From the NCBI GenBank assembly GCA_964007475.1, contig OZ023275.1, forward strand, positions 19,571,829 through 19,635,828: DNA of 64,000 nucleotides, given 5' to 3'. Made by a program: the position numbers and the translations under genes. The notes under the pieces are model-generated. The model saw only the letters and a list, made by a program, of their open reading frames with translations. It had not been told where the DNA came from and did not search any database. This DNA comes from Hybos culiciformis (Eukaryota; Arthropoda; Insecta; Diptera; Hybotidae). Of the stretch, positions 26,229 through 37,220 are shown piece after piece (position 1 is the stretch's first letter; each line of letters begins with the position of its first letter).

Positions 26229-29200
26229 TTTCATTTATTTGAATTTATTTGCAAAATTAAATTCAGTTTATAAATTTATCTATCGTTACTCTAACTACTA
26301 TATATTTGTATACTATGTATAAATATAATGTTATGTTACTACACAAAGCATACATATATCATTATTGAGTGATAATTCCATTATGCATACATCAATATAT
26401 TCACGAGTTTCGTTCATTGAATCTATGGTTTTAGAAACATATACATATTATATATACAAATATATTTTATGTTGCCTTGTTGTTTAAATTATTGAATTTA
26501 TTGCGAGCACAAATCTATTTTATGGTTCAATTTGTTTTGACAAAGCAATTTAAGTATACCAATGTAATGAATGAACAAAAATTGAAAATTTTTTTTTTTC
26601 CAATTTTTTTTTTTTGTAATAACGCAGTTTCATAGAATATTTCAAATAACTTTTGGTATTTCAAAGGGAATGAAATTACCACTTTATTACTTTATATACA
26701 TATACTGAATTCGTAATAAATATAAATTTTCTATTATTATTATGTGAAAAAGGAATTTTTAAACAAAGACAAAAATTGATCATCATCATTTTTGCCGCAT
26801 TAATGTTGTATTATAGATTTGTGGACTAACGATACTGATTCACAAGAGTGTAGGATAGTGGGTTGGTATTTAATGATTGTATCCTTTTTCTTACAAAAAA
26901 AAAAAAATAAATAAAAAATAAAAAATCAATAAAAATATTTCAAGGAAAATTAAAATAAAAAAAATTTCTAGACTAAAACTTCAGGCTGGCAGCGCGCATT
27001 TAATTTATTATTAATTTAAGTGATTTTCTGAGATTTTCCATCATCGTACAGACAAAATTCAAAGAGCTAAAAATTCGTAAATTCAACTGTCTTTCAAATG
27101 GCATTGGTGGGAAACTTTAAGAAAATTAGAAAATAAATGAGCTTTCTTAAAATCATTTATCTTCAATTTCGAAAGAAACATAAAAACTCTTCATGCATAA
27201 CTTTCTTTAAATTGAATCAATTATAATAGTGTCTTTGTTTTGATTTTCTTGCCAGGGGTTTGTACAAGCCATATTTTAGATTATTTAACATGATTCACGT
27301 AGTTTTTAAATTAATTCAAGTATTTTGTAATTTACTTATTGCAAGCTATTTCGAGTGATTGCTCAAAATTTTAAATGACTTTAAATGAGTGCGGTAAAAG
27401 TGGTTGGGTGATTTCATTCGTGACAAACCCATCGTTTTCTTTTTAGTTTTATTTAGCAATAGGTCTCAATAAAAATGTAAAATCAGTTTTTCAATATATG
27501 TAATTATAGTTTCAATTCAAAGCTAAATTATTATTTTATTAAATTTATTTCTTATTTATACTGGTAGATGTACAGAATTCAATTATCATTTATATTTGAA
27601 AATTCGAGGAGAAGTAGTAATCAACAATAATATTGAAGAAATTAATTTATTTTTGATTTTATTCTTTTAACAAAGTCATATATAGTTTTTCTACAATAAA
27701 TAATATAAATAATAGTTGTGGGAATTTAGAAGAAAAATATTAACAGTATTATTGGTACTGGTACCTCGTAATGATCGCTGGAGATCGTTTTCAAAATTTT
27801 GCCGTTAAAATACTTTCATACTTAACATTATCTTTAGTTTCCCACACTTGACCTCTCTCAACTACTTAATATATCAATGTTCATAGGGAATCCATTTTCA
27901 TGATTAAAATTAATGTCCACTAGAAATAATTAATATGTTTAAAAATTTTCATCTTAATTGTTTTAATACGAAAAGTAATTAAAAACTAACTTTGAATAAA
28001 TGTATAATATGCCGAAAAGTAAACACTGAATTTCGAACAACGATTATACTGACGTCATAACTAAAGGCTTAATACCAAAATGAAGTAAAGACGTAAATTG
28101 ATATTAGCTCATAACGAAATTAAATCGAGAGTCAAAAATGATTTTAAATTAAAAATAAAAACTTTTTTTTTTAATTTAAATTTCCTAGATGAACTAACTA
28201 ATGTAGAAATTAGTTTTTTTTAATTTTTTAAGCTAAGAATAATTACTAATTTGACAAAAAATATTAAACGATTACAATTTAATGTAAAATTTAAAATGAG
28301 ATAGAATTTAATTCCTATTTTGTAAAAATGAATTTAAAATAGATTGAATTAATAAATAGGTATATTAAAAATGAACTAAACTCAAAAATGGAAAGTAGGG
28401 AGGCCTGAATTTGTTTTCGATTTTTTTTCAACTTTATTTGTTAATGAATTAGGATAGAAAATCTTAAAACGAAACGAAGTCCAATTTAATTTAAAAAAAT
28501 AGTTAATATTAAATATTTGTACAATTAAGATCTGTGACATGTATTAAAAAAAAAAATTTGTTCTGTGACTTGTATAAAATAAGAAATTTCTTTGATCAAT
28601 TAATTTTTCAATCAAATACATTGGTGTACCATTATATACTCCTCTCAATCAAACCGAAAAAGTAATGGTTAATAATATTATAAGAGAATACCGGTACTGC
28701 ATTTTTTTGATCAAATTACCAAATCGTATTTATTCGTACTAAAAAACGAAATTCAATTTTAAATTTATTTTAAATGTTTTCCTATGCTTCTCAAAAGTTA
28801 TATGTTTATAAAAAATAAAAAAAAAGGTTACCATATACATATTTTTTTTTTTTTTTTATATAAAAATGCTACACACAAAAAAAAACTTTATTTTCATATT
28901 TTAGAGTAAATAATAAAGGGATGTGCAAGTAAAAGTGAAAGTTTTCATATAGTTAAAACACAACAACAAAATTTCACATAAAATTTATCTACTTTGTGAA
29001 ACAAACAACAACGATATAAAAAAAAAGAAAAAAAAAACGACTTTTCTTTTAATGAATGCAATCCTTTTTTTTAACTTGCATTTAACATGGAAAATAAAGC
29101 ATTTATATATGTATGTAGCATATATGTGTAGATACCAACAACATACTTTTGATGAGCTTTTCATTAGATCACATCAACAATTCAAATTTATTTAATTGCA

Positions 29201-29481
29201 AACGCCAAAATTAACGTTGCATTGTCACAGTTAACTTTGTGAAGAAATGTTGTGAAGAAATGTGGACAGAAACAGAATTTAAATTGTTTTTTTTTTCTAG
29301 ATATGTATTTTGTTTTATAAAAAACAAATATAAATTTTATTTAATTTATTTTAAACTTATAAAACTGGTGTTCTGGTCTTCAGGATGCTTAAATTACAAA
29401 AAAAAAAAAAAAATGGACGAAAAATATACGAAAAAAAAAATATCTTTTAATTAATAAAAAAAAACTAAAACATAATATAAA

Positions 29482-29592
29482 TTGTGGCCGGCTCATATTT
29501 TTAGGAACAAATTTGAAAAAAGTACACGGCTTCGTTTATCGATACTTTTTTAGCTACAAAAATCTTCTTGACTTATTAAAATCGGTTTCAAA
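29482..29592. repeat. Dispersed repeat, copy 1
   Basis: The blocks TTGTGGCC, ATTTTT(A/G)GRAC, AAATTTGAAAAAAGTA, CGGCT and CTTGACTTAT occur here in the same order and spacing as in 58750-58850. The copies are too diverged for recent duplication, so they represent an interspersed family. Confidence 0.5.
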
Positions 29593-32500
29593 ATTGAATA
29601 TATTGATTTCAAATTTCATCTCCCACTGTTATTTGATGTAAATGCTCACATTTGATCATTTCTAGGTCCACACACTTCTATAGTACATGTACATAAATAC
29701 TATATTCCTAGATTTGCTCAATAAAATTTAAAAAATAAAAAAATCTGCCATAAATTCTAAAGAATTATCAAAATAGTTTTTGAAACCACTTAAAATTAAA
29801 GTTCTTACTGAATAAAAACTAAGAAAGAGATATAATTTTTTTTTAAATGTATATTATATTTTTTATTATTTAAAAAAAAAATTATCTGGCTATATTTTAG
29901 ATGATTCAGTCCATTTTTTTTATTTTTTTCTTATTTAAGATACTTTTAATAAACCTACCTAACCAATAATATGAAAAAAAAAAAATAAAAATAAAATATG
30001 ATATAAAATATAATAAATTTACGTATATTTTATGGAATACAGAAAAAAAAATGTATTTGCAGGATTCAAAATAATAAAAAAAAAAAAAAAAACCAAACAC
30101 AAATTTTCCAACATGTACATACGATGACAAAAAGATTGTTAAGTCTTTTTGCTGCATTCGAAAAGCATACTGAATTTTTTTTTCCTTTTCCTTTTTTTTT
30201 TTTTTTTCTTCTATTCTAAATATTTTCGGCTTGTACATATTATACTCATAACAACTGAAAGAAAAATATATAGAAAAAAAAAAAACAACAATTTCATTTT
30301 TTTTTTTTTTGTTTTTATATATATATTTTCAAAATTTTATTAACAATGAATTGTCGCACTATAATTGTATGTATATTGAAAATGTGATAAAAGTTATAAT
30401 ACATATACTATATATATTTGAGCGCAAGATGTATATATATATTATATATAAAAAATTTAACTTTGTGTAGAGATGTTTTCTTGCCTCGAACAACCATCAT
30501 CTATTTGAATGCTTAAATTAAACATATAATATTCTTAATATTATTAAAAATAAATATTTAAATTGTAATATATAAAATTTTTTTTTTTCATCAACGGATT
30601 TCTATTTTCTATCTCTAGACTAGAGACTTATAATGGGACCTCATTAAATCCACATTACTATTATGTACTATTTTCCATAATTATTGTATTAGTCGCGTTG
30701 CAGTTTTTGTCACTTTTTCATTTAAATATAGAAATAACATTAAGCACGCATATGTAAACATTTTTTTGTTTTTTTTTTTTTTTTCAATCTTTTGGGAATG
30801 AACCGTCACAGAAATATTTTAAGAAAAAACAGGTCACAAATTAATTAATTAAAATTAATTTTTTTAACATATATGTGCATAATAATATAAAACAATATGA
30901 AATAAAACATAATAATAAAACAAAAATTGATACGAAACCAAATAAGTCAGTTCTTCCGTAGATGCACTGAAATTAAACGAATTTTCAAAAATTGACTTCA
31001 AAATTTTTAACAGTGAGAAAAAGATAAAAATTCTATAAGCATAGAATTAAAACATGTTTTAAATGAGTGAAGCCCTCAATTGAAATTCGAGTTCAAAGCA
31101 TAAAAAAAATTAAACTGGTTCAATTCTGTCTATTTATTCAGTTCGATTTTTTTTTGTTGATATAAGGAAGGCATAGTTTAGTTGGCTGAATATACTTTAT
31201 ATACTTTATCGGGTTAAACTGATTTAACACTGAGTTAAAACAAATTTAAATACTTACATTTATGAGAAAACAGCAATAAAACAAAAGTAAATATATTTAA
31301 TTGCTAACACTCATTTAAACCCCTGTAAGACTTATAAAAATTCGTCTCAATTTTCACATCACAATACAGTAGTTAAAAAAAAGTTGCCGATCAACTTAAA
31401 ATCTTGTTTGCTTCAAAATTTAACATACTTTAAAATCGAATACCACTACGAAACCACTTATTTTGGAACGAGAAACTTACGCTTGAACAATAACGATATA
31501 ATTATTTGAAAATTGTTATAAATATATTTTTTAAAAGATGTTAATAATTCTAGTACATAATTCTAGAATATAAATCAATCTTTAAGAAAAATTAAAAGAA
31601 TTTTCATTTGGAATGACGGAATTCTGTATAAAAAAAAGAAATTAAAATTATAGACACTATCGAATAAAATAGATTAAACAGCAACAGCAGCCGTATAAAA
31701 TGATTTTCGCGAATATTATTATAATATTCTCCCCTGCAAAACTATTTCCTCTCCAAATAAATCGTGGTAATATCATTTCCGCGAACAATTTATTTTTACA
31801 TACATTTATTTTTTTTTTGCTTGATTATTATTATTATTATTTTTATTATTATTATTATTGTAATGAAAAAGTAGATTTAATAAAAAAAAAAATATAAAAT
31901 CATAATTTATTCGCTATACTCTCAGCAGAGATTTACATGAAATTTTAGAGAACGCATTATAAGCAAAATTAAAAAAAAATAAAATAAATAAAAAATACTT
32001 AAAAAAAAAAACAATTTTTGTTGTGGAGGTTGTGTATATCCTAGAAGGATATTGTTGTTTGTACCATACAAGAATCAAGGATATCTACATCTTATTGAAT
32101 ATAAAAAAAAAAAAATAAAATAAAAAAAATATTAATAAAAGTACTTATATAAAAGCTATTATATATATAGTGTGTACATACGTATATAAGCGTTTATTTT
32201 TTTTTTATTTTATTTTATCTAGTATAGTGCATCAATATACATACTTGTGTATTATATATGTATATATATATATATATTATATTTTTAAGGTTGATTTATT
32301 TAAACATAGTATTATAATACCAGCAATGTGTTTTTTTTTTTTTTTCTATATTTTGTTCAGAAGTTTGTTATTTTTTCTTTTTTTTTGCTCCTAGGAAGTG
32401 TGTGTTCTTTTTAGTTAAAATCAAAACTTTGTCCAGTGATAACCTAAAAAAAAAAAAAATTTAAAATTAAAATTAAAAATATATATATATTTTTTTTTAT

Positions 32501-33509
32501 TAATAATTACACATATAATATTGTATATTATATATTTATATTATTGTTCAATATAAATAAGCTTATAACTATTATTAATAATAAAACTAGTATATCTAAA
32601 TATGTTAAAAATATTAAAAACTCTACAATTCTAATTACAAATTCAGATAATAAATATTTAATTATGTTTTATTGTTGGTTTTTTTTTTTTTTTTCGTATA
32701 GATTTCAGCAAATTAAGTTGTTTATTTATTTATTAATTCAACATTTTTTATTTTAAGTTTAAAATTTTCTTTTCTATTTCTTATTATAAATATATTCTTG
32801 TTGATTAAAAACAAAACTCTGATATCGAGCAAATACAGATATATTTAAAATATAAAAGTATTTAAAATCGAAACTTATATTATTCATTTATGTAAATTTT
32901 AAAATAATTCGTGACGAATGTTTAACTTCAAATTAAAATGTTAAAGAAAATTCCTGTAATTAAAAAAAATCAATTAAACATAAGAACAATATATACATTA
33001 TTATTATAATGAGGATTAATAAACGTCGGCGTGAACTAATTCAACACGAATTAAATCATCAAAACTCAAAGTTAATTTAAAAAAAAATTTTTGGATAACT
33101 TAGTTCGATTTTCAAAAAAAAGGAGTTTTAATTTATGCAGCAACAACTTAATTAGTTCATCTTAAATTTTGATTATAGTTAGTCCTTTCGTAGATTCTTT
33201 CAAAATTACTATTTAAATGATAAATTTTTTTTCGCGATGCTGAAAAATTAATTAAAATTTCTTGAAAGGATCGCTTCAAAATCTTCAATTTGTAGATATT
33301 TAAAGAAAAAAAATCTTGTACTTATATACTTTGAAACGCAAATTGCTTCCTCCAAACGAGTGTCGCTCTTTTAAAAATTACCCCAATTGTAATTCTTCAA
33401 GAATTTTATTATAAAATCATTATTGCAACAATAAAACATTATTCTATAAGTACAACATTTATTATTATTTTGAATGGAATTAAAAAAATAAAAATGAAAA
33501 TAAAATGAT

Positions 33510-33518
33510 ATTCGCAAC
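33510..33518. repeat. Left 9-bp direct repeat flanking the 944-bp palindromic element
   Basis: ATTCGCAAC here is repeated exactly at 34463-34471, on the other side of the element. A 9-bp duplication is typical of Mutator-like (MULE) insertion. Confidence 0.75.
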
Positions 33519-33578
33519 GGCGCCGTGACATTTGTCCGCGGGACATTTGTCCGCGATGAAATTTGTATGGAAAACTTC

Positions 33579-33816
33579 GCGGACAAATGTCATTTTGCAA
33601 AATGTCATTTGTCCGCGATTGATTTTTCGAATTTTTAGCGGACAAATGTCATTTTGCAAAATGTCATTTGTCCGCGATTGAAATTTTTAATTTTTAGCGG
33701 ACAAATGTCATTTTGCAAAATGTCATTTGTCCGCGATTGATTTTTCAGTTTTTTTAGCGGACAAATGTCATTTTGCAAAATGTCATTTGTCCGCGATTGA
33801 TTTTTCAATTTTGGAG
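33579..33816. repeat. Left array of four 59-60-bp palindromic units
   Basis: Four units begin GCGGACAAATGTCATTTTGC and end ATTTGTCCGCGATTGATTTT, with small differences only in the A/T spacer. It matches the right array at 34093-34310 in the same orientation; the cores are near-palindromic, so orientation hardly matters. Confidence 0.9.
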
Positions 33817-33946
33817 ATACTGCAGATTACGTGAACCACTCAGAATCGTCTGAAGCTTGGAAAAGGGAAGAGGGGTAGAGTCCCCCCAAATTGTTCATAC
33901 ATTTTGTATATGCAATTCTTTTTTTTTTGCCCGATTTGCCCCTTAA

Positions 33947-34037
33947 AGAGAGGGTGGTGGGGGGCGGCGTCAGCCGCAAATCCCACTGACCAACCACCAG
34001 TCCACCCGCCCGCCCGCCGCCCCCCACCACCCTCTCT
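33947..34037. repeat. GC-rich hairpin with 23-bp perfect arms
   Basis: The arm AGAGAGGGTGGTGGGGGG plus CGGCG (33947-33969) is exactly complementary to 34015-34037. The loop of 45 bases is also GC-rich. The G-runs on the + strand of the left arm could form a quadruplex. This is by far the most GC-rich patch of the window and lies at the centre of the palindromic element. Confidence 0.9.
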
Positions 34038-34092
34038 TGTTGTGCCGATTCTGATTGGTTCACGTCATCCGCACTTTAGCCTCAAATTTTTA

Positions 34093-34310
34093 GCGGACAT
34101 ATGTCATTTTCCAAAATGTCATTTGTCCGCGATTGCTTTTTTTAATTTTTAGCGGACAAATGTCATTTTGCAAAATGTCATTTGTCCGCGATTGATTTTT
34201 TAACTTTTTAGCGGACAAATGTCATTTTGCAAAATGTCATTTGTCCGCGATTGATTTTTCAGATTTTTAGCGGACAAATGTCATTTTGCAAAATGTCATT
34301 TGTCCGCGAT
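34093..34310. repeat. Right array of four 59-bp palindromic units
   Basis: Units start at 34093, 34152, 34211 and 34270 with an exact period of 59. The first copy carries GCGGACATATG in place of GCGGACAAATG. After the array come further GCGGACAAATG and inverse motifs leading to the right terminal repeat. Confidence 0.9.
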
Positions 34311-35815
34311 TAATTTTTATCGCGGACAAATGACATTTTGGAAAATGTCATTTGTCCGCGGCGGACAAAAGACATTTTGAATCGCGGACAAATGTCATTT
34401 TTATGTCCGCGATACAAAAACAAATCGCGGACAAATGTCCCGCGGACAAATGTCCAACCCCCATTCGCAACTCCCCAAAATGTATGTTAAACGAAAATAT
34501 TTGCACACAAAGTTTAACAATAGTTAGAAAAAAAAAAAAGAAAAAAGAAAACAAGTTTATGCTGTATTTTGAAAATGCAATTGAACTAGAAAAGCATTTA
34601 ATATTAGAATTTTCTTCTTTTTTTTTTTTATTAAATAAACAGAATGAGACGTTGATGTCTTTTTTTTATTTATTTATTTTACGAAAATGATTCAAAAAAT
34701 ACATATAAAATTATATTAAGTTTTTTTTTTTGTTAAATAACTTTTAACCGCGCGCTTTTTAAAAAAAAAAAATGTATTTAATTTTGTACTTATTCAGTCA
34801 TAATGACATATTATAAAATGACGAAAACATAAATATTTTATAATTAAAAAAAAAAAAAAAGAACACATATTGGATAAACATAAAATAGTATATTTATTTA
34901 AATTTTGTTTATCGATTTAGTTAGTATACATTGAAAATATATATTGTATATATTTATATATATTTCAATTACAAAATATAACTTATAATTGACTGAATTT
35001 TTTAAAAATGCGAAAAAAGAATACTATTTAATTTTATTATAATTTTTATCAATTCAATATTATGCCTGCACATTAAATAGGCCTATTTTTGCCAAAATTT
35101 TTATAAAATTGTGTTATGTTAAAAAATCTTTTAATTATTTAATATAAATTCAGGACATTATATAGGTATGGACTATAACACAAATTTTTATTTTGAGGTA
35201 GTCCACAAAATAGCTTAATTCTAACTTCCGTGAATAAAAAATTTCACGCCAACCAGATGAACTTTTCATTGGTTTTGGCATTGTAACCTAGAATTTCTCA
35301 ATCTGATATTTCACAAAATTTATTTTATTATTATTTGATAATTTTTTTTTTAAATAATTTTTTTTTAATTTAAGATAAAACAAAAAAAATAATTTTCCTT
35401 TAGAATAAAGAAAAATTAAGAAAATTAAAAATAGAAAAAAAAAATTAAGCAAAAATAAAAAATATTATATTTTCAAAACTTGTGAAAATTTTTCAAAAAT
35501 ATAAAAAAAAAATTAATATTGCACAAAAAAAAAATAAACTTCAAGTTAAATTAAATATTAAATTTATAAAAATAAAATTTGATGTTCAATCATTAAAAAA
35601 TCAATAAGTTTTCATGAAAATTCTTTATGTACATATATATTATATTTATATGTATGATAAAGAAAATATGCTGAAAAACCATACAATTTTAAATTAAAAA
35701 AAATAATGTGTTAACTTTTTATAATTATAATAGTAATAATAATAAAATGTTTTCGTTTCGGGATTTAATATGAAAATTTTTCAAAAATTATAAAACTAAA
35801 TAAATCGTGTGAGTG

Positions 35816-35985
35816 ATGGCGGCTGTTGCCGGCCTATACGGTTTAGGTGAAGATCGTGCCCATCGTAGAAAACAACAACAGCAGAAGGAGCAAAATCAAA
35901 AGGAACAAAAAGAACAACGCGAGGAATTACTGCGACAATATCAAGAAAAATTATTAGATCACAAGGAGAGAAAAGGATCTGATGG
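35816..35985 (+). CDS. Sh: Shaker K+ channel, first coding exon with N-type inactivation ball
   Basis: Encodes 56 residues plus two bases, starting [20 protein letters not shown]. This is nearly identical to the classical Drosophila ShB ball peptide as remembered (there Q15 and K18, here Ala and Arg). Residues 1-11 form the hydrophobic tip that enters and blocks the open pore, with Leu7 conserved. Residues 12-20 are charged and promote docking. The following Gln/Lys/Glu-rich chain (about residues 19-52) tethers the ball and is a few residues shorter than in Drosophila. A TGA lies one codon before the start (35810-35812), so this ATG is the true start; -3 is G. The exon ends GG before the donor GTAAAA. 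GG plus the G of exon 62160-62280 restores Gly before SLPKLSSQ, just as in Drosophila. The donor is weaker than that of the MTMW exon. Confidence 0.96.
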
Positions 35986-37159
35986 GTAAAAAAAAAAATC
36001 GAAAATTTATTGTGTTCAAAAAACTTTTTGACATTTACAAAAAAATTATAATTAAAAACTGAAATTTTGAAGCAATTTTTTTTTGTTTCTGAATTTTCAA
36101 GCCATAGCTTTCTTGTAATTTGATAGTGTGAAGTTTGTTAAATTTTGACAGTTCTTAGGTTAAAATGAAGCTTTATAATTATAATTTTGATAGTGGCAAA
36201 AACATTGTCACGTATAACTTAAAAATATTTTGGCGCCAGAAAAGTTTTTTATTTTGTTTTCACACTACTGCACTGGGTGGAAAAAATAAATTTATATAAA
36301 AAAAAAAACCTTAATTACGATAAATAATTCATAAAATTTAGGGCGATTCTATATCAAAAAAAAAAAAAATATTTAATTTCCTTCAAAACCATATTTTACG
36401 CATAAAAAATTTACTTCAATAAAAAGAAATATTGAAAATTTTGTTATGCAATCTCTATCACACATACCAATTTTTTTATTTATTTTTTATTTTATTTTTT
36501 TTTTTTTCATCTTTTTTGCACAAAATCCAGCATCCTTTATTTCTACCAAAAAAAAAAAACATAAATTTTTCAAAATTATTTCCAAACAAATGCCAACTTT
36601 ATTTGTTTGAATTGTATTAAAAAATATTAAGGACAATAATTTATTTTTCTACTCTACGGAACATTAAGTCAAAAATTGTTGATTTCAGTGAGTGCCAAAC
36701 AAAAAATTCTTGAATCAAGCTACAAATTTTTTTTAGACATTAAATTTCAATTCAATCACATTTCAGTCCAACAAGATTCATTTATTGAGAGTCGAAAATA
36801 AAAAGTTTAAACATTTTTTTTAAATTGGTCTGTAAATTATATTAGGCATCTTTAGCTGTTGACGTGAATTTATAATTGCGAAAATAACGAATCAATTTTT
36901 GGTTCGTTTGATTGTGTACAGGAACTAGATGGACGCACATAAGTTCCTTATTTTCTTTTTAAAGAATTTTGCTATTTTTAAATTAAGCTTAGTCTGATGC
37001 TCACTGGCTGATTTACACATATAAATTTCTTTATGCACTATTAAAAATTTTCGGAAAAACACATTTAAAAAAAAACAATAATTTAATTTCAGTATTAAAT
37101 CTTATTTATATATTTTCTTTCTCAACTTATAATATACCCCCCATTATAATTTCAAATAA

Positions 37160-37220
37160 TTTGCTGGCCTTGAGTCGAACCTACCTCGGATATTTGTAAA
37201 TCAATATAGTGACTAACTTA
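37160..37220 (-). mobile_element. tRNA-derived SINE remnant, minus strand
   Basis: On the minus strand GAGGTAGGTTCGACTC contains a near-consensus RNA polymerase III box B (GGTTCGANTC). It is followed by AAGGCCAGCAAA and preceded by a degenerate tRNA-like stretch (GTTAGTCACTATATTG). Box A is poor, so only a SINE relic is proposed, not a tRNA gene. Confidence 0.35.

Larger units (their letters stand above)
33519..34462. mobile_element. 944-bp non-autonomous DNA transposon of nested palindromes (possibly Mutator-like)
   Basis: The ends are inverted. The left end has GACATTTGTCCGCGGGACAT (33527 on) and the right end carries its reverse complement finishing at 34455. Outside these, GGCGCCGT on the left and ACCCCC on the right continue a weaker match up to the 9-bp direct repeats. 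Inside are four copies on each side of a 59-60-bp unit (starting 33579, 33638, 33697, 33757 and 34093, 34152, 34211, 34270), each with an almost palindromic core GCGGACAAATG...CATTTGTCCGC. The centre is a GC-rich hairpin whose 23-bp arms (33947-33969 and 34015-34037) are perfectly complementary. Outside these arms lies another inverted pair, ACGTGAACCACTCAGAATCG at about 33829 and its near-complement at about 34047-34068. No transposase. Assignment to Mutator-like elements rests only on the 9-bp duplication. Confidence 0.75.
8831..35815 (+). other. Long Shaker intronic region, about 27 kb, repeat-rich
   Basis: No convincing protein-coding exon was found. The region carries long A-rich blocks (about 11.0-12.6 kb), a minisatellite and diverged tandem repeats (18.48-19.62 kb), several MITE-like elements (18.2, 26.0 and 33.5 kb), a perfect 37-bp-arm hairpin (21.6 kb) and a less AT-rich patch (about 21.7-22.08 kb) that might be a promoter or untranslated exon. 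Most frames longer than 60 codons here consist of Phe, Lys, Asn and Tyr runs made by A/T tracts. Confidence 0.6.

Noticed and set aside
29906..30238. 110-codon minus-strand frame
   Set aside because: It is mostly Lys, Phe and Tyr runs from poly-A and poly-T tracts, with an equally open frame on the other strand.
33827..34152. Frames on both strands with Pro/Gly-rich parts in the GC-rich core
   Set aside because: They translate the hairpin and palindromic units of the 944-bp transposon; both strands are open because of the symmetry.
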